From Fagopyrum homotropicum (lineage: Eukaryota > Streptophyta > Magnoliopsida > Caryophyllales > Polygonaceae): DNA of 64,000 nt. The notes below the pieces were generated by a model. It was given only the letters and a program-made list of their open reading frames with translations, did not search any database and was not told the DNA's origin. The position numbers and the translations under genes are program-made. Positions 34,313 to 45,609 of the stretch are shown piece by piece. The DNA lies in contig BSWB01000007.1 in assembly GCA_033239125.1 (NCBI GenBank), positions 104,707,582 through 104,771,581 of the forward strand. The letters are read 5' to 3'. Within the stretch, counting starts at the first letter, position 1, and the number at the start of each line of letters is the position of its first letter.

Positions 34313-34997
34313 CATGCACCAAGAACAACGACTCACCGTCTCGGATCCTAGCGTGCTCGTCGACGCCCTCTTTGCCCATGAGTCGTGTGTACGTATTACC
34401 TGCTACGGCTGCTCTGGCTTCTCCGACTACGGTGAGTTCATACTGTATTATAAACAACAAGTGTTCGAGATGTTGCATTCATGTTATCCTTCTATGAACG
34501 TGAGAAGCTTACACGAAGTCGATGAGTACTCCGTGGTGTTTCTTGCGGAGGTAGACGATGAGCACCCTTGTCTACGTTACAATATAAATATACTTGAAAG
34601 AATTATTGTTTTTGAAATCATTGATTTAATACCGGACGATGACGACGGCTACGTCGACGATCACGACGAGGAGAATCGAGTTCTTATGGAGTCGTTTGAG
34701 GAGGTTGAGCCCGTGATGAGACCCGCCACTCGTGAGGCCGTCAAGGCATTGATAGAGGATGGTAAAAGATGTGACCTTGATTCGATGAATGTTGATCGTG
34801 AGTGTGTGATTTGCATGGACAAGATTGAGAGGGGAGAATCTCTTAGTATGCGTTGTTTGCACGTGTTTCATGAAGCTTGTATTGTTAAGTGGCTGAGTAA
34901 TAGTCACATGTGTCCACTTTGTCGATATGAGTTGCCCTACGAGCATCATCACGACTTTCATATATCTCAGATAATACGTGTAGATGGCTATATATAG
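34313..34997 (+). pseudogene. RING-H2 gene copy 1, 3' fragment
   Basis: This resumes the gene split at 7878; the first five bases are the duplicated CATGC. The frame from 34314 stays open through the RING domain (CVICMD...CLHVFHEAC...CPLC). One change, MRC for MPC before the third zinc ligand, differs from copies 2 and 3. After YEHHHDF the frame crosses the tandem-unit junction and ends with HISQIIRVDGYI, residues encoded by copia LTR sequence; copy 3 ends FLSPD instead. Without its own promoter and first 24 codons it is a dead copy unless transcribed from within the LTR. Confidence 0.9.
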
Positions 34998-35069
34998 ATA
35001 GCCTGTTAAAGTTTGTTACAACTATGAGTTTATTACATAAGCAGCCCTTTATTTGCCATATATCACTGT

Positions 35070-37294
35070 CACTTCGCCACATTGCAACTCGGGCGACAGA
35101 AAATAATCGTCGCCACAATACATAATCCGTCGCCTAATGCTTCTCGCGACGGAATTTCCGTCACCAGAATTCCGTCGCAAGACAACCGTCCCTCTAGTAT
35201 TCAGGTAACGGAAGTACAAACTTCCGTCGCCTAATACGATCTGTGGCGACGAAAAAACTGAGCCGTCGCCTAAGAATTGGAGTGACGGAAGTCATTTAGG
35301 CAGCGGTTTTCTAGTTTTGTCTCCTAATTATTAGGCGACGGAATTTGTTTAGGCGGCGATTTTCTAGTTTTGTCGCCTAATAATTAGGCGATGGAATTTG
35401 TTTAGGCGACGGAAGCTTTCTTGTCCCTTTGACAACTATTGTTTCGTCGCCCCAATAATTACGCGACGGAAGCTTTTTAATTATTCCGTCGCCTTATTTT
35501 GATTGTGCATGAAAAAAATAATAATTCAAAAGTACACTAAACCTGTTAAAAAATATACAACCTGTCAAAATTACACAACCAACAAATCTGTCAAAACCCG
35601 CAAAACTACACATACTTGCTTGACATCCACAAAATTCGACACAACCAACAAAAAAATTCAACACAGTACCCAAAAAAATAATTCTGAAGTTTCCAATAAG
35701 GCAATCTCCAGAAGATGCACTTGTTACTCCAACATACTCTGTTCCTTGGATTATACGGGACCTTGAAGTTTTCAACACAGCACCCAAAACAGTTTCTGTG
35801 CTCCCAAGATAAAACGGGGTTTGAGCCTTTAATAAAAGTATGTCATACTTCTGATAATCTTCATCAACAACATCACCAAAAGTAGGATCATCACTATCAC
35901 TATTGTCTTGACCTAAACCATCATCATATCCATCATGATAATGGAAACGATTATGCACAATGTTCATAACAGGATCCATAGAAGAACCGAAACCACTGTT
36001 GGAAGATGCCATATTATCGAGACGCTGATTTTTGAGTTCATCAATTTTCGATTCATATGAAACTTCACCATGTTTGTCTCACACCGTATATAGAGATCAA
36101 ATGCCTTTAGTAGACAAGTAAGAATACATGGTATGGATGTCAACCGGAAGTCCACTATTTTGACATTTCTTGCAAGGACACAAAAAATGTGTCTTCTCAG
36201 GCGACGTTTCTCTAACCCAATTCACAAAGTCAAAAGTCCCTTTAAGGTATCTTCGATCGGTAAGACCACATTGCATCCAACTCTTATCCATTTTCATAAA
36301 TAGCAAATGAGTCAAACCATTAAACATATTTTCTAACAAACAACACATTTTCTATTTCATTTTATATCCAAATAAACCAATCCAATTTTCTGTTAATTCC
36401 ATGACACAAAAAACAACTCGATTTCTACTTTAGTTCATATTCTAACAAAAAAATTCATTTTCTATTAAAGACCATTTCATATCCTAACAATACAAAAATT
36501 CCAACACTATTCAAACAAATAACAAATCACCAATTAACACACATAACACAAATCACCAACAAACATAGCTCAAAATTCAAACACTCATCAAACTAATTAC
36601 AAATCACAAACAAAAAAATCCAACACGAAGAGAAAAAAAAATTAACATAAAACGGAAATTTAAATAATTACGTACCTAAAACAATGGAGTATAGGAGGTT
36701 TGACAACCAATTAACTTGTATTAGATTCTTTCAATTTGAAAAAAAAATTAAGGGTGGAAGAAAGGAAGAAAGTCAAGAAGAAATGAACGAATGAAGGTTG
36801 AAGAAGGGGGTATAAACCCGGCCAATTAAACACATCTAGTACGTGCTCAACTAACGAATTAAATGTGACAACTTTACATTTATGCGGCGGAATTCAGATT
36901 TCCGTCGCCTTATTTCATTCAGGTGACGGAAATACTACCTCTCTCGCCTAAGATAACAACTCTTGCAACGTGCAGAATTTCTGGTAACGGCTTATTCGAA
37001 TGTGACAGATTTACATTCAGGCGACGGAATGTTAATTCCGTCACCTTATTGCATTCAAGTGACGGAAATACTACCTTCGCCTAAGATAACAACTCTTGCA
37101 CCCTCCAGAATTTGTGGTGACGGACCTTTATGGTGACGAGATTATTTTCGTCACCTATATGTTTACGTGACGGAATGGAAAAGTTTCCACCGTCTGAATA
37201 TGTTTAGGTGACGGAACTAAATATCCGCCGCCCGAAATGCTTAAGGTGACGGAACTAAAAAGACTAATCACCTGAGTTGCAATCTGGCGTAGTG
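35070..37294 (-). mobile_element. CACTA element copy 2
   Basis: Ends CACTTCGCCACATTGCAACTC and, inverted, CACTACGCCAGATTGCAACTC; TGT target copies at 35067-35069 and 37295-37297. 2225 bp, same internal content as copy 1. It was copied with the segment, not inserted separately, since the insertion point is identical in all units. Confidence 0.92.
35494..36348 (-). pseudogene. CACTA transposase N-terminal remnant, copy 2
   Basis: Transposase-associated domain at 36348-36097 (MDKSWM, CPCKKC) and the downstream acidic frame 36012-35494, as in copy 1, with a handful of substitutions. No catalytic domain. Confidence 0.75.
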
Positions 37295-37327
37295 TGTATA
37301 ATGCCTATACATTGAAGATTACAGAAT

Positions 37328-37361
<34 letters not shown>

Positions 37362-38402
37362 CAAATATATATACAAAGAATTGAACACTTTGTTCATTGA
37401 AGAATATAGAATAACATAATTCTATACAAAGAATTGAAGTAAGCAATACATTTAAACATGATGATGTGGTTTGGGGGGAAAACATAGATAGCCTATCCAA
37501 TTATCAAATATTAGTGTGATAAATTTTGTAATTGCATATTTAGTTGATACATGACTGGTTATGAAAGACAGAAGTATTGGTTAAAAAAACAGAGAAAGAG
37601 AAGTCACTCATACCGTCAATACGTACAACCTGATCCATTCATCTACACGCCTCAAACCACTCCAACATATCACATGAAGCACACTAGGAGTCACCCGATT
37701 CTAATGTACGACCCTTCACCTCACCTAACCTACAACCTTCTCTCTTGCCTCACATACGTACAACCACAACCACTAATACCCTAAAATATACATACCCTAC
37801 GACACAGCTGAAGGAAAGAGACTCACCCGATCCAACAGCAGCCCACAGACACGCAACCCGGAAGACAATGAAGCGGCTTGGCTCGATGTAGGTACTACCT
37901 TTGCGAGGAGGGGATATCGAAGAACAACTCCGCTCATAAACGCAACGTAAAGAGTTATGGAGGAAGAGGGAAAGGGTATACGCTTACTTTCGGCGACAAG
38001 AATCGATGTCGGCAGGCAGCGGCGATACCCACTCCGATTGACGAGAGTAGAAGCAATGTAGTTGGTGCGCCGGCTTTGTGTACACTAGTCTCGCCGGTTC
38101 TGTGTATGATTCCTTTTCCGAGGTCCGTAGAAGAACACTAGGGAAGATCTCGCACTTCAGTTTGGTTACCGTTGTAACAGATGGGTCGTGACTCGCTATT
38201 GAAGGAGATGGACTTGTTCAGCCGGTTTGGCAAAAGACACATGTTGGGCCCGTCAGGTTGGGCCAGGAAGAAAAGAGAGAGAGGATGGGGTCCGGAATAG
38301 TTCGAGTAAGACCGGTAATTTCAATTCAATTTATTTCGGGTATTACATTCTTAATATATACGTAACCCTAGTTTTGCATTCTCTCGATAGTGAAGCGTAT
38401 CC
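37295..38402 (+). promoter_or_regulatory. Upstream region of RING-H2 copy 2
   Basis: Same layout as 6716-7805. The (CA)n(TA)n tract near 37328-37372 is the longest of the three. The minus-strand MSGVVLRYPSP frame seen in the other units is interrupted here by a small length change near 37905. Confidence 0.45.
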
Positions 38403-39098
38403 ATGGCGGCGGCGGCGGCTGAAGTAATGCACTGCTCGACCGATGACTTCGAATACACGGTTCATATAAGCATGCACCAAGAACAACGACTCACCGTCTC
38501 GGAACCGTGCGTGCTCGTCGACGCCCTCTTCGCCCATGAGTCGTGTGTACGTATTACCTGCTACGGCTGCTCTGGCTTCTCCGACTACGGTGAGTTCATA
38601 CTGTATTATAAACAACAAGTGTTCGAGATGTTGCATTCGTGTTATCCTTCTATGAACGTGAGAAGCTTACACGAAGTCGATGAGTACTTTGCGGTGTTTC
38701 TTGCGGAGGTAGACGATGAGCACCCTTGTCCACGTTACAATATGAATATACTTGAAAGACTTATTGTTTTTGAAATCATTGATTTAATACCGGACGATGA
38801 CGACGGCTACGTCGACGATCACGACGAGGAGAATCGAGTTCTTATGGAGTCGTTTGAGGAGGTTGAGCCCGTGATGAGACCCGCCACTCGTGAGGCCGTC
38901 AAGGCATTGATGGAGGATGGTAAAAGATGTGACCTAGATTCGATGAATGTTGATCGTGAGTGTGTGATTTGCATGGACAAGATTGAGAGGGGAGAATCTC
39001 TTAGTATGCCTTGTTTGCACGTGTTTCATGAAGTTTGTATTGTTAAGTGGTTGAGTAATAGTCACGTGTGTCCACTTTGTCGATATGAGTTGCCCTAG
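38403..39098 (+). CDS. RING-H2 zinc finger protein, copy 2
   Basis: 231 residues, one exon. The C-terminal RING-H2 domain has spacing C-x2-C-x13-C-x-H-x2-H-x2-C-x10-C-x2-C (CVICMD, CLHVFHEVC, CPLC), so it is a likely E3 ubiquitin ligase. The first 150 residues resemble no domain I know and include an acidic stretch (DDDDGYVDDHDEE) before RPATREAVKAL, a motif common just before RING domains of this type. TAG replaces a TAC tyrosine codon right after CRYELP, so the last 11 residues of copy 3 are missing; the zinc ligands are all kept. Downstream sequence runs directly into tandem unit 3. Confidence 0.85.
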   Translation: MAAAAAEVMHCSTDDFEYTVHISMHQEQRLTVSEPCVLVDALFAHESCVRITCYGCSGFSDYGEFILYYKQQVFEMLHSCYPSMNVRSLHEVDEYFAVFLAEVDDEHPCPRYNMNILERLIVFEIIDLIPDDDDGYVDDHDEENRVLMESFEEVEPVMRPATREAVKALMEDGKRCDLDSMNVDRECVICMDKIERGESLSMPCLHVFHEVCIVKWLSNSHVCPLCRYELP

Positions 39099-39227
39099 GA
39101 GCATCATCACAACTTTCATATATCTCAGATAATACGTGTACATGGCTATATATACATAGCATGTTAAAGTTTGTTGCAACTATGAGTTTATTACATAAGC
39201 AGCCCTTTATTTGCCATATATCACTGT

Positions 39228-41145
39228 CACTTCGCCACATTGCAACTCGGGCGACAGAAAATAATCGTCGCCACAATACATCATCCGTCGCCTAATGCTT
39301 CTCGCGACGGAATTTTCGTCACTGGAATTCCGTCGCAAGACAACCGTCCCTCTAGTATTCAAAACCCGCAAAATCTGTCAAAACCCGCAAAACCTGTTAA
39401 AAAATATACAACCTGTCAAAATTACACAACCAACAAATCTGTCAAAACCCGCAAAACTACACATACTTGGTTGACATCCACAAAATTCCACACAACCAAC
39501 AAAAAAATCAACACAGCACCCAAAAAAATAATTCTGAAGTTTTCAATAAGGCAATCTCCAGAAGATGCACTTGTTACTCCAACATACTTTATTCCTTGGA
39601 TTATACGGGACCTTGAAGTTTTCAACACAGCACCCAAAACAGTTTTTGTGCTCCCAAGATATAACGGGGTTTGAGCCTTTAATAAAAGTATGTCATACTT
39701 CTAATAATCTTCATCAACAACATCATCAAAAGTAGGATCATCACTATCACTATTGTCTTGACCTAAACCATCATCATATCCATCATGATAATGGAAACGA
39801 TTATGCACAATGTTCATAACAAGATCCATACAAGAACCGAAACCACTGTTGGAAGATGCCATATTATCGAGAAGCTGATTTTTGAGTTCATCAATTTTCG
39901 ATTCATATGAAACTTCACCATGTTTGTCTCACACCGTATATAGAGATCAAATGTCTTTAGTAGACAAGTAAGAATACATGGTATGGATGTCAACCGGAAG
40001 TCCACTATTTTGACATTTCTTGCAAGGACACAAAAAATGTGTCTTCTCAGGCGACGTTTCTCTAACCCAATTCACAAAGTCAAAAGTCCCTTTAAGGTAT
40101 CTTCGATCAGTAAGACCACATTGCATCCAACTCTTATCCATTTTCATAAATAGTAAATGAGTCAAACCATTAAACATATTTTCTAACAAACAACACATTT
40201 TCTATTTCATTTTATATCCAAATAAACCAATCCAATTTTCTGCTCATTCCATGACACAAAAAACAACTCGATTTCTACTTTAGTTCATATTCTAACAAAA
40301 AAAATTCATTTTCTATTAAAGACCATTCCATATCCTAACAATACAAAAATTCCAACACTATTCAAACAAATAACAAATTACCAATTAACACACATAACAC
40401 AAATCACCAACAAACATAGCTCAAAATTCAAACACTCATCAAACTAATAACAAATCACAAACAAAAAAATCCAACACGAAGAGAAAAAAAAATTAACATA
40501 AAACGGAAATTTAAATAATTACGTACCTAAAACAATGGAGTATAGGAGGTTTGACAACCAATTAACTTGTATTAGATTCTTTCAATTTGAAAAAAAAAAT
40601 TAAGGGTGGAAAAAAGGAAGAAAGTCAAGAAGAAATGAATGAATGAAGGTTGAAGAAGGGGGTATAAACCCGGCCAATTAAAAACATCTGGTACGTGCTC
40701 AACTAACGAATTAAATGTGACAACTTTACATTTATGCGGCGGATTTCACATTTCCGTCGCCTTATTTCATTCAGGTGACGGAATACTACCTCCCTCGCCT
40801 AAGATAACAACTCTTGCAACGTGCAGAATTTCTGGTAACGGCTTATTCAAATGTGACAGATTTACAATCAGGCGACGAAATGTTAATTCCGTCACCTTAT
40901 TGCATTCAAGTGACGGAAATACTACATTCGCCTAAGATAACAACTCTTGCACCCTCCAGAATTTGTGGTGATGGACCTTTGTGGTGACGAGATTATTTCC
41001 GTCACCTATATGTTTACGTGACGGAATGCAAAAGTTTCCACCGCCTGAATATGTTTAGGTGACGGAACTAAATATCCGCCGCCCGAAATGCTTAAGGTGA
41101 CGGAACTAAAAAGACTCGTCACCTGAGTTGCAATCTGGCGTAGTG
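39228..41145 (-). mobile_element. CACTA element copy 3, with subterminal deletion
   Basis: Same ends and TGT target copies (39225-39227, 41146-41148). It is 1918 bp. Most of the left GGCGACGGAA array is gone between about 39360 and 39395 and replaced by a short filler made of two CAAAACCCGCAAAA repeats, a sequence also found just inside the element near 39441. Confidence 0.9.
39422..40198 (-). pseudogene. CACTA transposase N-terminal remnant, copy 3
   Basis: Transposase-associated domain at 40198-39947; the downstream frame is broken earlier than in copies 1 and 2, with the open piece at 39637-39422. Non-functional. Confidence 0.7.
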
Positions 41146-41178
41146 TGTATAATGCCTATACATTGAAGATTACAGAAT

Positions 41179-41210
<32 letters not shown>

Positions 41211-42242
41211 CAAAGAATTGAACACTTTGTTCATTGAAGAATATAGAATAACATAATTCTATACAAAGAATTGAAGTAAGCAATACATTTAAACATGATG
41301 ATAAAGTTTGGGGGAAAAATATAGATAGCCTGTCCAATTATCAAATATTAGTGTGATAAATTTTGTAATTGCATATTTAGTTGAATACATGACTGGTTAT
41401 GAAAGACAGAAGTATTGGTTAAAAAAAACAGAGAAAGAGAAGTCACTCATACCGTCAATACGTACAACCTGATCCATTCATCTACACACCTCAAATCACT
41501 CCAACATATCACATGAAGCACACTAGGAGTCACCCGATTCTAATGTACGACCCTTCACCTCACCTAACCTACAACCTTCTCTCTCGCCTCACATACTTAC
41601 AACCACAACCACTAATACCCTAAAATATACATACTCTACTACACAGCTGAAGGAAAGAGACTCACCCGATCCAACAGCAGCCCACAGACACGCAACCCGG
41701 AAGACGATGAAGCGGCTTGGCTCGATGTAGGTACCACCTTTGCGAGGAGACGGATATCGAAGAACAACTCCGCTCATAAACGCAACGTAAAGAGTTATGG
41801 AGGAAGAGGGAAAGGGTATACGCTTACTTTCGGCGACAAGAATCGATGCCGGCAGGCAGCGGCGATACCCACTCCGATTGACGAGAGGAGAAGCAAGGTC
41901 GTTGGTGCGCCGGCTTTGTGTACACTAGTCTCGCCGGTTCTGTGTATGATTCCTTTGCTGAGGTCCGTAGAAGAACACTAGGGAAGATCTCGCACTTCAG
42001 TTTGGTTACCGTTGTAACAGATGGGTCGTGACTTGCTGCTGAAGGAGATGGACTTGTTCAGCCGGTTTGGCAAAAGACACATATTGGGCCCGTCAGGTTG
42101 GGCCAGGAAGAAAAGAGAGAGGGGATGGGGTCCGGAATAGTTCGAGTAAGACCGGTAATTTCAATTCAATTTATTTCGGGTATTACATTCTTAATATATA
42201 CGTAACCCTAGTTTTGCATTCTATCGATAGTGAAGCGTATCC
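41146..42242 (+). promoter_or_regulatory. Upstream region of RING-H2 copy 3
   Basis: Third copy of the shared upstream block. The segment 42130-42242, ending CGTATCC before the ATG, is nearly invariant among the units and probably holds the core promoter and leader. The minus-strand frame 41589-41777 is intact here. Confidence 0.45.
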
Positions 42243-42971
42243 ATGGCGGCGGCGGCGGCTGAAGTAATGCACTGCTCGACCGATGACTTCAAATACACGG
42301 TTCGTATAAGCATGCACCAAGAACAACGACTCACCGTCTCGGAACCGTGCGTGCTCGTCGACGCCCTCTTTGTCCATGAGTCGTGTGTACGTATTACCTG
42401 CTACGGCTGCTCTAGCTTCTCCGACTACGGTGAGTTCATACTGTATTATAAACAACAAGTGTTCGAGATGTTGCATTCGTGTTATCCTTCTATGAACGTG
42501 AGAAGCTTACACGAAGTCGATGAGTACTTTGCGGTGTTTCTTGCGGAGGTAGACGATGAGCACCCTTGTCCACGTTACAATATGAATATACTTGAAAGAA
42601 TTATTGTTTTTGAAATCATTGATTTAATACCGGACGATGAAGACGGCTACGTCGAATATCACGACGAGGAGAATCGAGTTCTTATGGAGTCGTTTGAGGA
42701 GGTTGAGCCCGTGATGAGACCCGCCACTCGTGAGGCCGTCAAGGCATTGATGGAGGATGGTAAAAGATGTGACCTTGATTCGATGAATGTTGATCGCGAG
42801 TGTGTGATTTGCATGGACAAGATTGAGAGGGGAGAATCTCTTAGTATGCCTTGTTTGCACGTGTTTCATGAAGCTTGTATTGTTAAGTGGTTGAGTAATA
42901 GTCACGTGTGTCCACTTTGTCGATATGAGTTTCCCTACGAGCATCATCACGACTTTTTGTCGCCCGACTAA
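42243..42971 (+). CDS. RING-H2 zinc finger protein, copy 3 (most complete)
   Basis: 242 residues, one exon, ATG in CCATGG context. Likely E3 ubiquitin ligase: zinc ligands C187, C190, C204, H206, H209, C212, C223 and C226 form a standard RING-H2. Ala-rich start, a central part with no recognised domain, an acidic stretch (about 145-158) and RPATREAVKAL before the RING. It ends DFLSPD in native sequence and is the only copy with an undisturbed 3' end. Copies 1 and 2 differ from it at few sites, so the duplication is recent. I cannot assign a subfamily name. Confidence 0.88.
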   Translation: MAAAAAEVMHCSTDDFKYTVRISMHQEQRLTVSEPCVLVDALFVHESCVRITCYGCSSFSDYGEFILYYKQQVFEMLHSCYPSMNVRSLHEVDEYFAVFLAEVDDEHPCPRYNMNILERIIVFEIIDLIPDDEDGYVEYHDEENRVLMESFEEVEPVMRPATREAVKALMEDGKRCDLDSMNVDRECVICMDKIERGESLSMPCLHVFHEACIVKWLSNSHVCPLCRYEFPYEHHHDFLSPD

Positions 42972-43794
42972 GAGTTTTATTCGGGTTTTTTGAATGACTA
43001 TTGTGATTTTTTTTATTATTGAAAAATGACGGTACTTATTGGAACTAAATTTTATGAATTCAATAATTACCAGATTTTCATTGATCAAATTCTCTATGTG
43101 GGTCTGGTTAATAACCTAACTTCATATGTGAATTCAGTAATTACCAAATTTGGTTCTTGACTGAACCAGACCTGATTGATCAGGTTTGTCAAGACTCAGT
43201 ACACAGATGTGGGAGGATAGTTCATCTTCTGAACAGGTTAAGCAAGCAAAGCTATTTTGTTCAATTTGAGCTATCCTTCATCATCTGTTTAACAAGTTTC
43301 AATAGATGATGGGTGCATTGGCTTTGTTCAATTTGAGCAAGCAAAGCTATTTTGGACTTATGCTGTAAGAAACAAGATTGAATCGGAGGATAGTTCATCT
43401 TCTAAGGTTCTTCAGCTTTTCAACAAAGCCAAGGACGGCATGGAAGCCGATGTGGGAGGAGATGGAGGAGCGGCGTCTTAATGGGATATCTAAAAAAGAC
43501 AATTATAAGCCTCAACTGAAGAAGATTGGTTTGGATGGCTTGCTAAGAGACATGTCAGGAGACGAAACTTCAGAACAAGTTAAGATTATGAGAGCTCGGA
43601 TACTCATCCTATGGTTGTTGTATGAACGTTCAATATGTCATAAATAGTTGTGTTTAAAAAAACAAAACAAGTACCGAAAAGAGTCGCGGTAAATTGTCGT
43701 AAATGTCTCAATACATGACAAGTATATATGTACCAAAATTATTAACTAATGTGACATTTTAATATGTTTCAATTTAATGTGACATGGTAAGGTG
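42972..43794. other. Spacer after the RING cluster
   Basis: No supported gene. It holds small internal repeats: GCAAGCAAAGCTATTTTG at about 43241 and 43339, and GGAGGATAGTTCATCTTCT at about 43211 and 43386. A plus-strand frame at 43378-43647 has no recognisable domain and I do not call it. Confidence 0.5.
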
Positions 43795-43924
43795 TTTTGA
43801 TTGGCACCTCTGTCAATTGTGTCGGCGAAAATTGTGGCACCCTTTAAACGCGTCGCTGATCATATTTGGGAGGTGTTCTAAATGCTATTAAAGGTGTTGT
43901 TTTAGACCCGCTTTTCTACTAGTG
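43795..43924. repeat. Terminal remnant of a second CACTA family
   Basis: Read inward from 43924 on the minus strand it begins CACTAGTAGAAAAGCGGG, a common CACTA end, followed by subterminal-like GCGACGCG and TCGCCGAC motifs. I find no partner end in the window, so it is a broken end. The inner boundary is approximate. Confidence 0.55.
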
Positions 43925-44521
43925 GTTATATAATATATAATTCAATAATATAGTTTTCTATTCAAGCATAAGAATATTTGTTTTATAAAAACGTGTAGAA
44001 AAGTTCATACTTTTCATCTATGCCTTATATTTTCCTCAATTAAATTCAAACAATTATATCTTCTAAACTTTTTATATCTTTCTCTCTAATCAATCAGAAG
44101 TTCACAACTTATATATATAGTAGCGTAATACCATCACCTTGTACGGGTTTTAAAAATTAAGAGGAGCGTTCCACTTTCAATCTTATCGTAACAATCAAAA
44201 TTGTGTTTTTTAATTACTTACCTATCTTAAAATAAAAATCTTCATTATTGATTTCAAATCTATCTATATTATCGTTCAAATTTCTATGATTTATTTTTTA
44301 AAAAAGTAATAGAAATTATTGAGAGATATTAATGGATTTACAAAAAATTGGGGTCAATTTAAATATTTTTATAAAAAAAAATTAGAATTTCTTTTTAAAT
44401 TTATATTAACATTTAGAAATTAATTTTTTATAAAAAAATTTAAATTTTTTTTAGAAATCATTCAAAAGGATAGACTTAACGTCTTCTAGCTAGAGTAATA
44501 TTATCATTTGCAAAAATAAAT
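43925..44521. other. AT-rich spacer
   Basis: Low-complexity A/T sequence without genes. Its last 45 bases (from 44478) repeat the sequence at 3003-3048 beside the truncated copia gag. Confidence 0.5.
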
Positions 44522-44779
44522 GGGATAATTTGACATACTAGGCCTTTTTAAGTTTTTATTTAAGAAAGTGTACCTCAAATTTTTTACCACTTTTATTTAA
44601 CAGTAGGTAAAAATTATTAACTCTTCTATATAGAAAGAAAGGAATAAATGATGTTTGTTATTTGTTATATAAGTATAAGTTTTAATTTTTAATTACTGAA
44701 TTTGTTTTTTTTATTATTATTTTTCTTGCCTTTTTTATTACTTTTTTTATTATTTTCTTTTTTATTTTCTGGACTAAAT

Positions 44780-45280
44780 TTCTCATACCGGAATTGCTCA
44801 TACCAGAATTTCTCATACCAGAATTTTTATACCAGAAATTTCATACCAGAAATTATCATACGAAAAGTTCATACCAGAAATTATCATACGAAAAGTTCAT
44901 ACCAGAATTTTGTCATACAAGAATTTTGTCATACCAGAATTTTTTACACCAGATTTTCATACCATAAAATTACATACCATAATGTTACATTTTGTCATAC
45001 CAAAATTTTTTTACACTAGATTTTCATACCATAAAGTTACATACCATAAAATTACATTTTGTCATACCAGAATTTCTAATACCAGAAAATTATCATACGA
45101 GAAAATTATCATACTAGAAAATTACATACCAGACCAGAAATTATCATACCAGAAACTTACATACTAGAAACTTACATACCAGAAACTTACGTACCAAAAA
45201 CTTACGTACCAGAAACTCATACTAAAATTTCAATACCAGAATTTTCATACAAAAAAATTCATACCAGAAAATTAATAGTA
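44780..45280 (+). repeat. CATACCAGAAATT-type tandem array
   Basis: Some thirty degenerate units of about 11-17 bases built on CATACCAGAA plus an A/T tail, with variants CATACGAAAA, CATACCATAA and CATACTAGAA. It lies inside the MULE-like element. Frames through it give repetitive peptides (such as IPEIF or SYQNF) and are not genes. Confidence 0.85.
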
Positions 45281-45609
45281 TCAGGAAAAACTAAATTTAC
45301 AAAAACAACCGAATTTACTTTCCAGAAAATATTTATTGGGTTCAATTATGCTTAATATGAAGCAGTGGAGGATAGCCCGAAACAAATGATTCACCAACTT
45401 CCCTCAATAAACTACATGACCATTAACTTTTCACTGCTCTTTACTTTCCAATGGCAATTATACTCACCTGTTTGTCCTTTTTCAGATACAAATTAAAATA
45501 AAACCCATAATAATAATCTACTCAAATTCTATCTTTACACAAAACCCATGATAATAATCTACTCAAATTCAATGAAAATTTGCAATTCATACTAATCATC
45601 TACAAATTA

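Larger units (their letters stand above)
4377..34958 (+). repeat. Tandem unit 1 (LTR piece, CACTA, RING-H2 gene), enlarged by Athila
   Basis: This is the first of three head-to-tail copies. The order is copia LTR piece, CACTA copy 1, gene upstream region, RING-H2 copy 1. Without the 26.4 kb nested Athila insertion and its duplication it is about 4.14 kb. Its right edge, inside the last codons of the RING gene, runs straight into the CATATATCTCAG sequence that also starts this unit at 4377. Confidence 0.85.
34959..39116 (+). repeat. Tandem unit 2
   Basis: 4158 bp: LTR piece from CATATATCTCAG, CACTA copy 2, gene upstream region and RING-H2 copy 2. Both edges have the same junction, in which the end of the RING gene (ACTTT) meets the LTR. 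Confidence 0.88.
39117..42956 (+). repeat. Tandem unit 3
   Basis: 3840 bp, shorter than the others because of a deletion of about 0.3 kb in the left subterminal part of its CACTA element. Its right end is the native end of the RING gene (GACTTTTTGTCG), which continues into unique sequence, so this unit holds the original 3' flank. Confidence 0.88.

Noticed and set aside
37328..37372. (CA)n(TA)n tract as a regulatory signal
   Set aside because: It is an ordinary microsatellite whose length differs among the three units.
44702..45167. Plus-strand frames rich in Phe, Tyr and Ile in the CATACCAGAA array
   Set aside because: The peptides simply repeat the tandem unit in each frame; there is no start context or domain.
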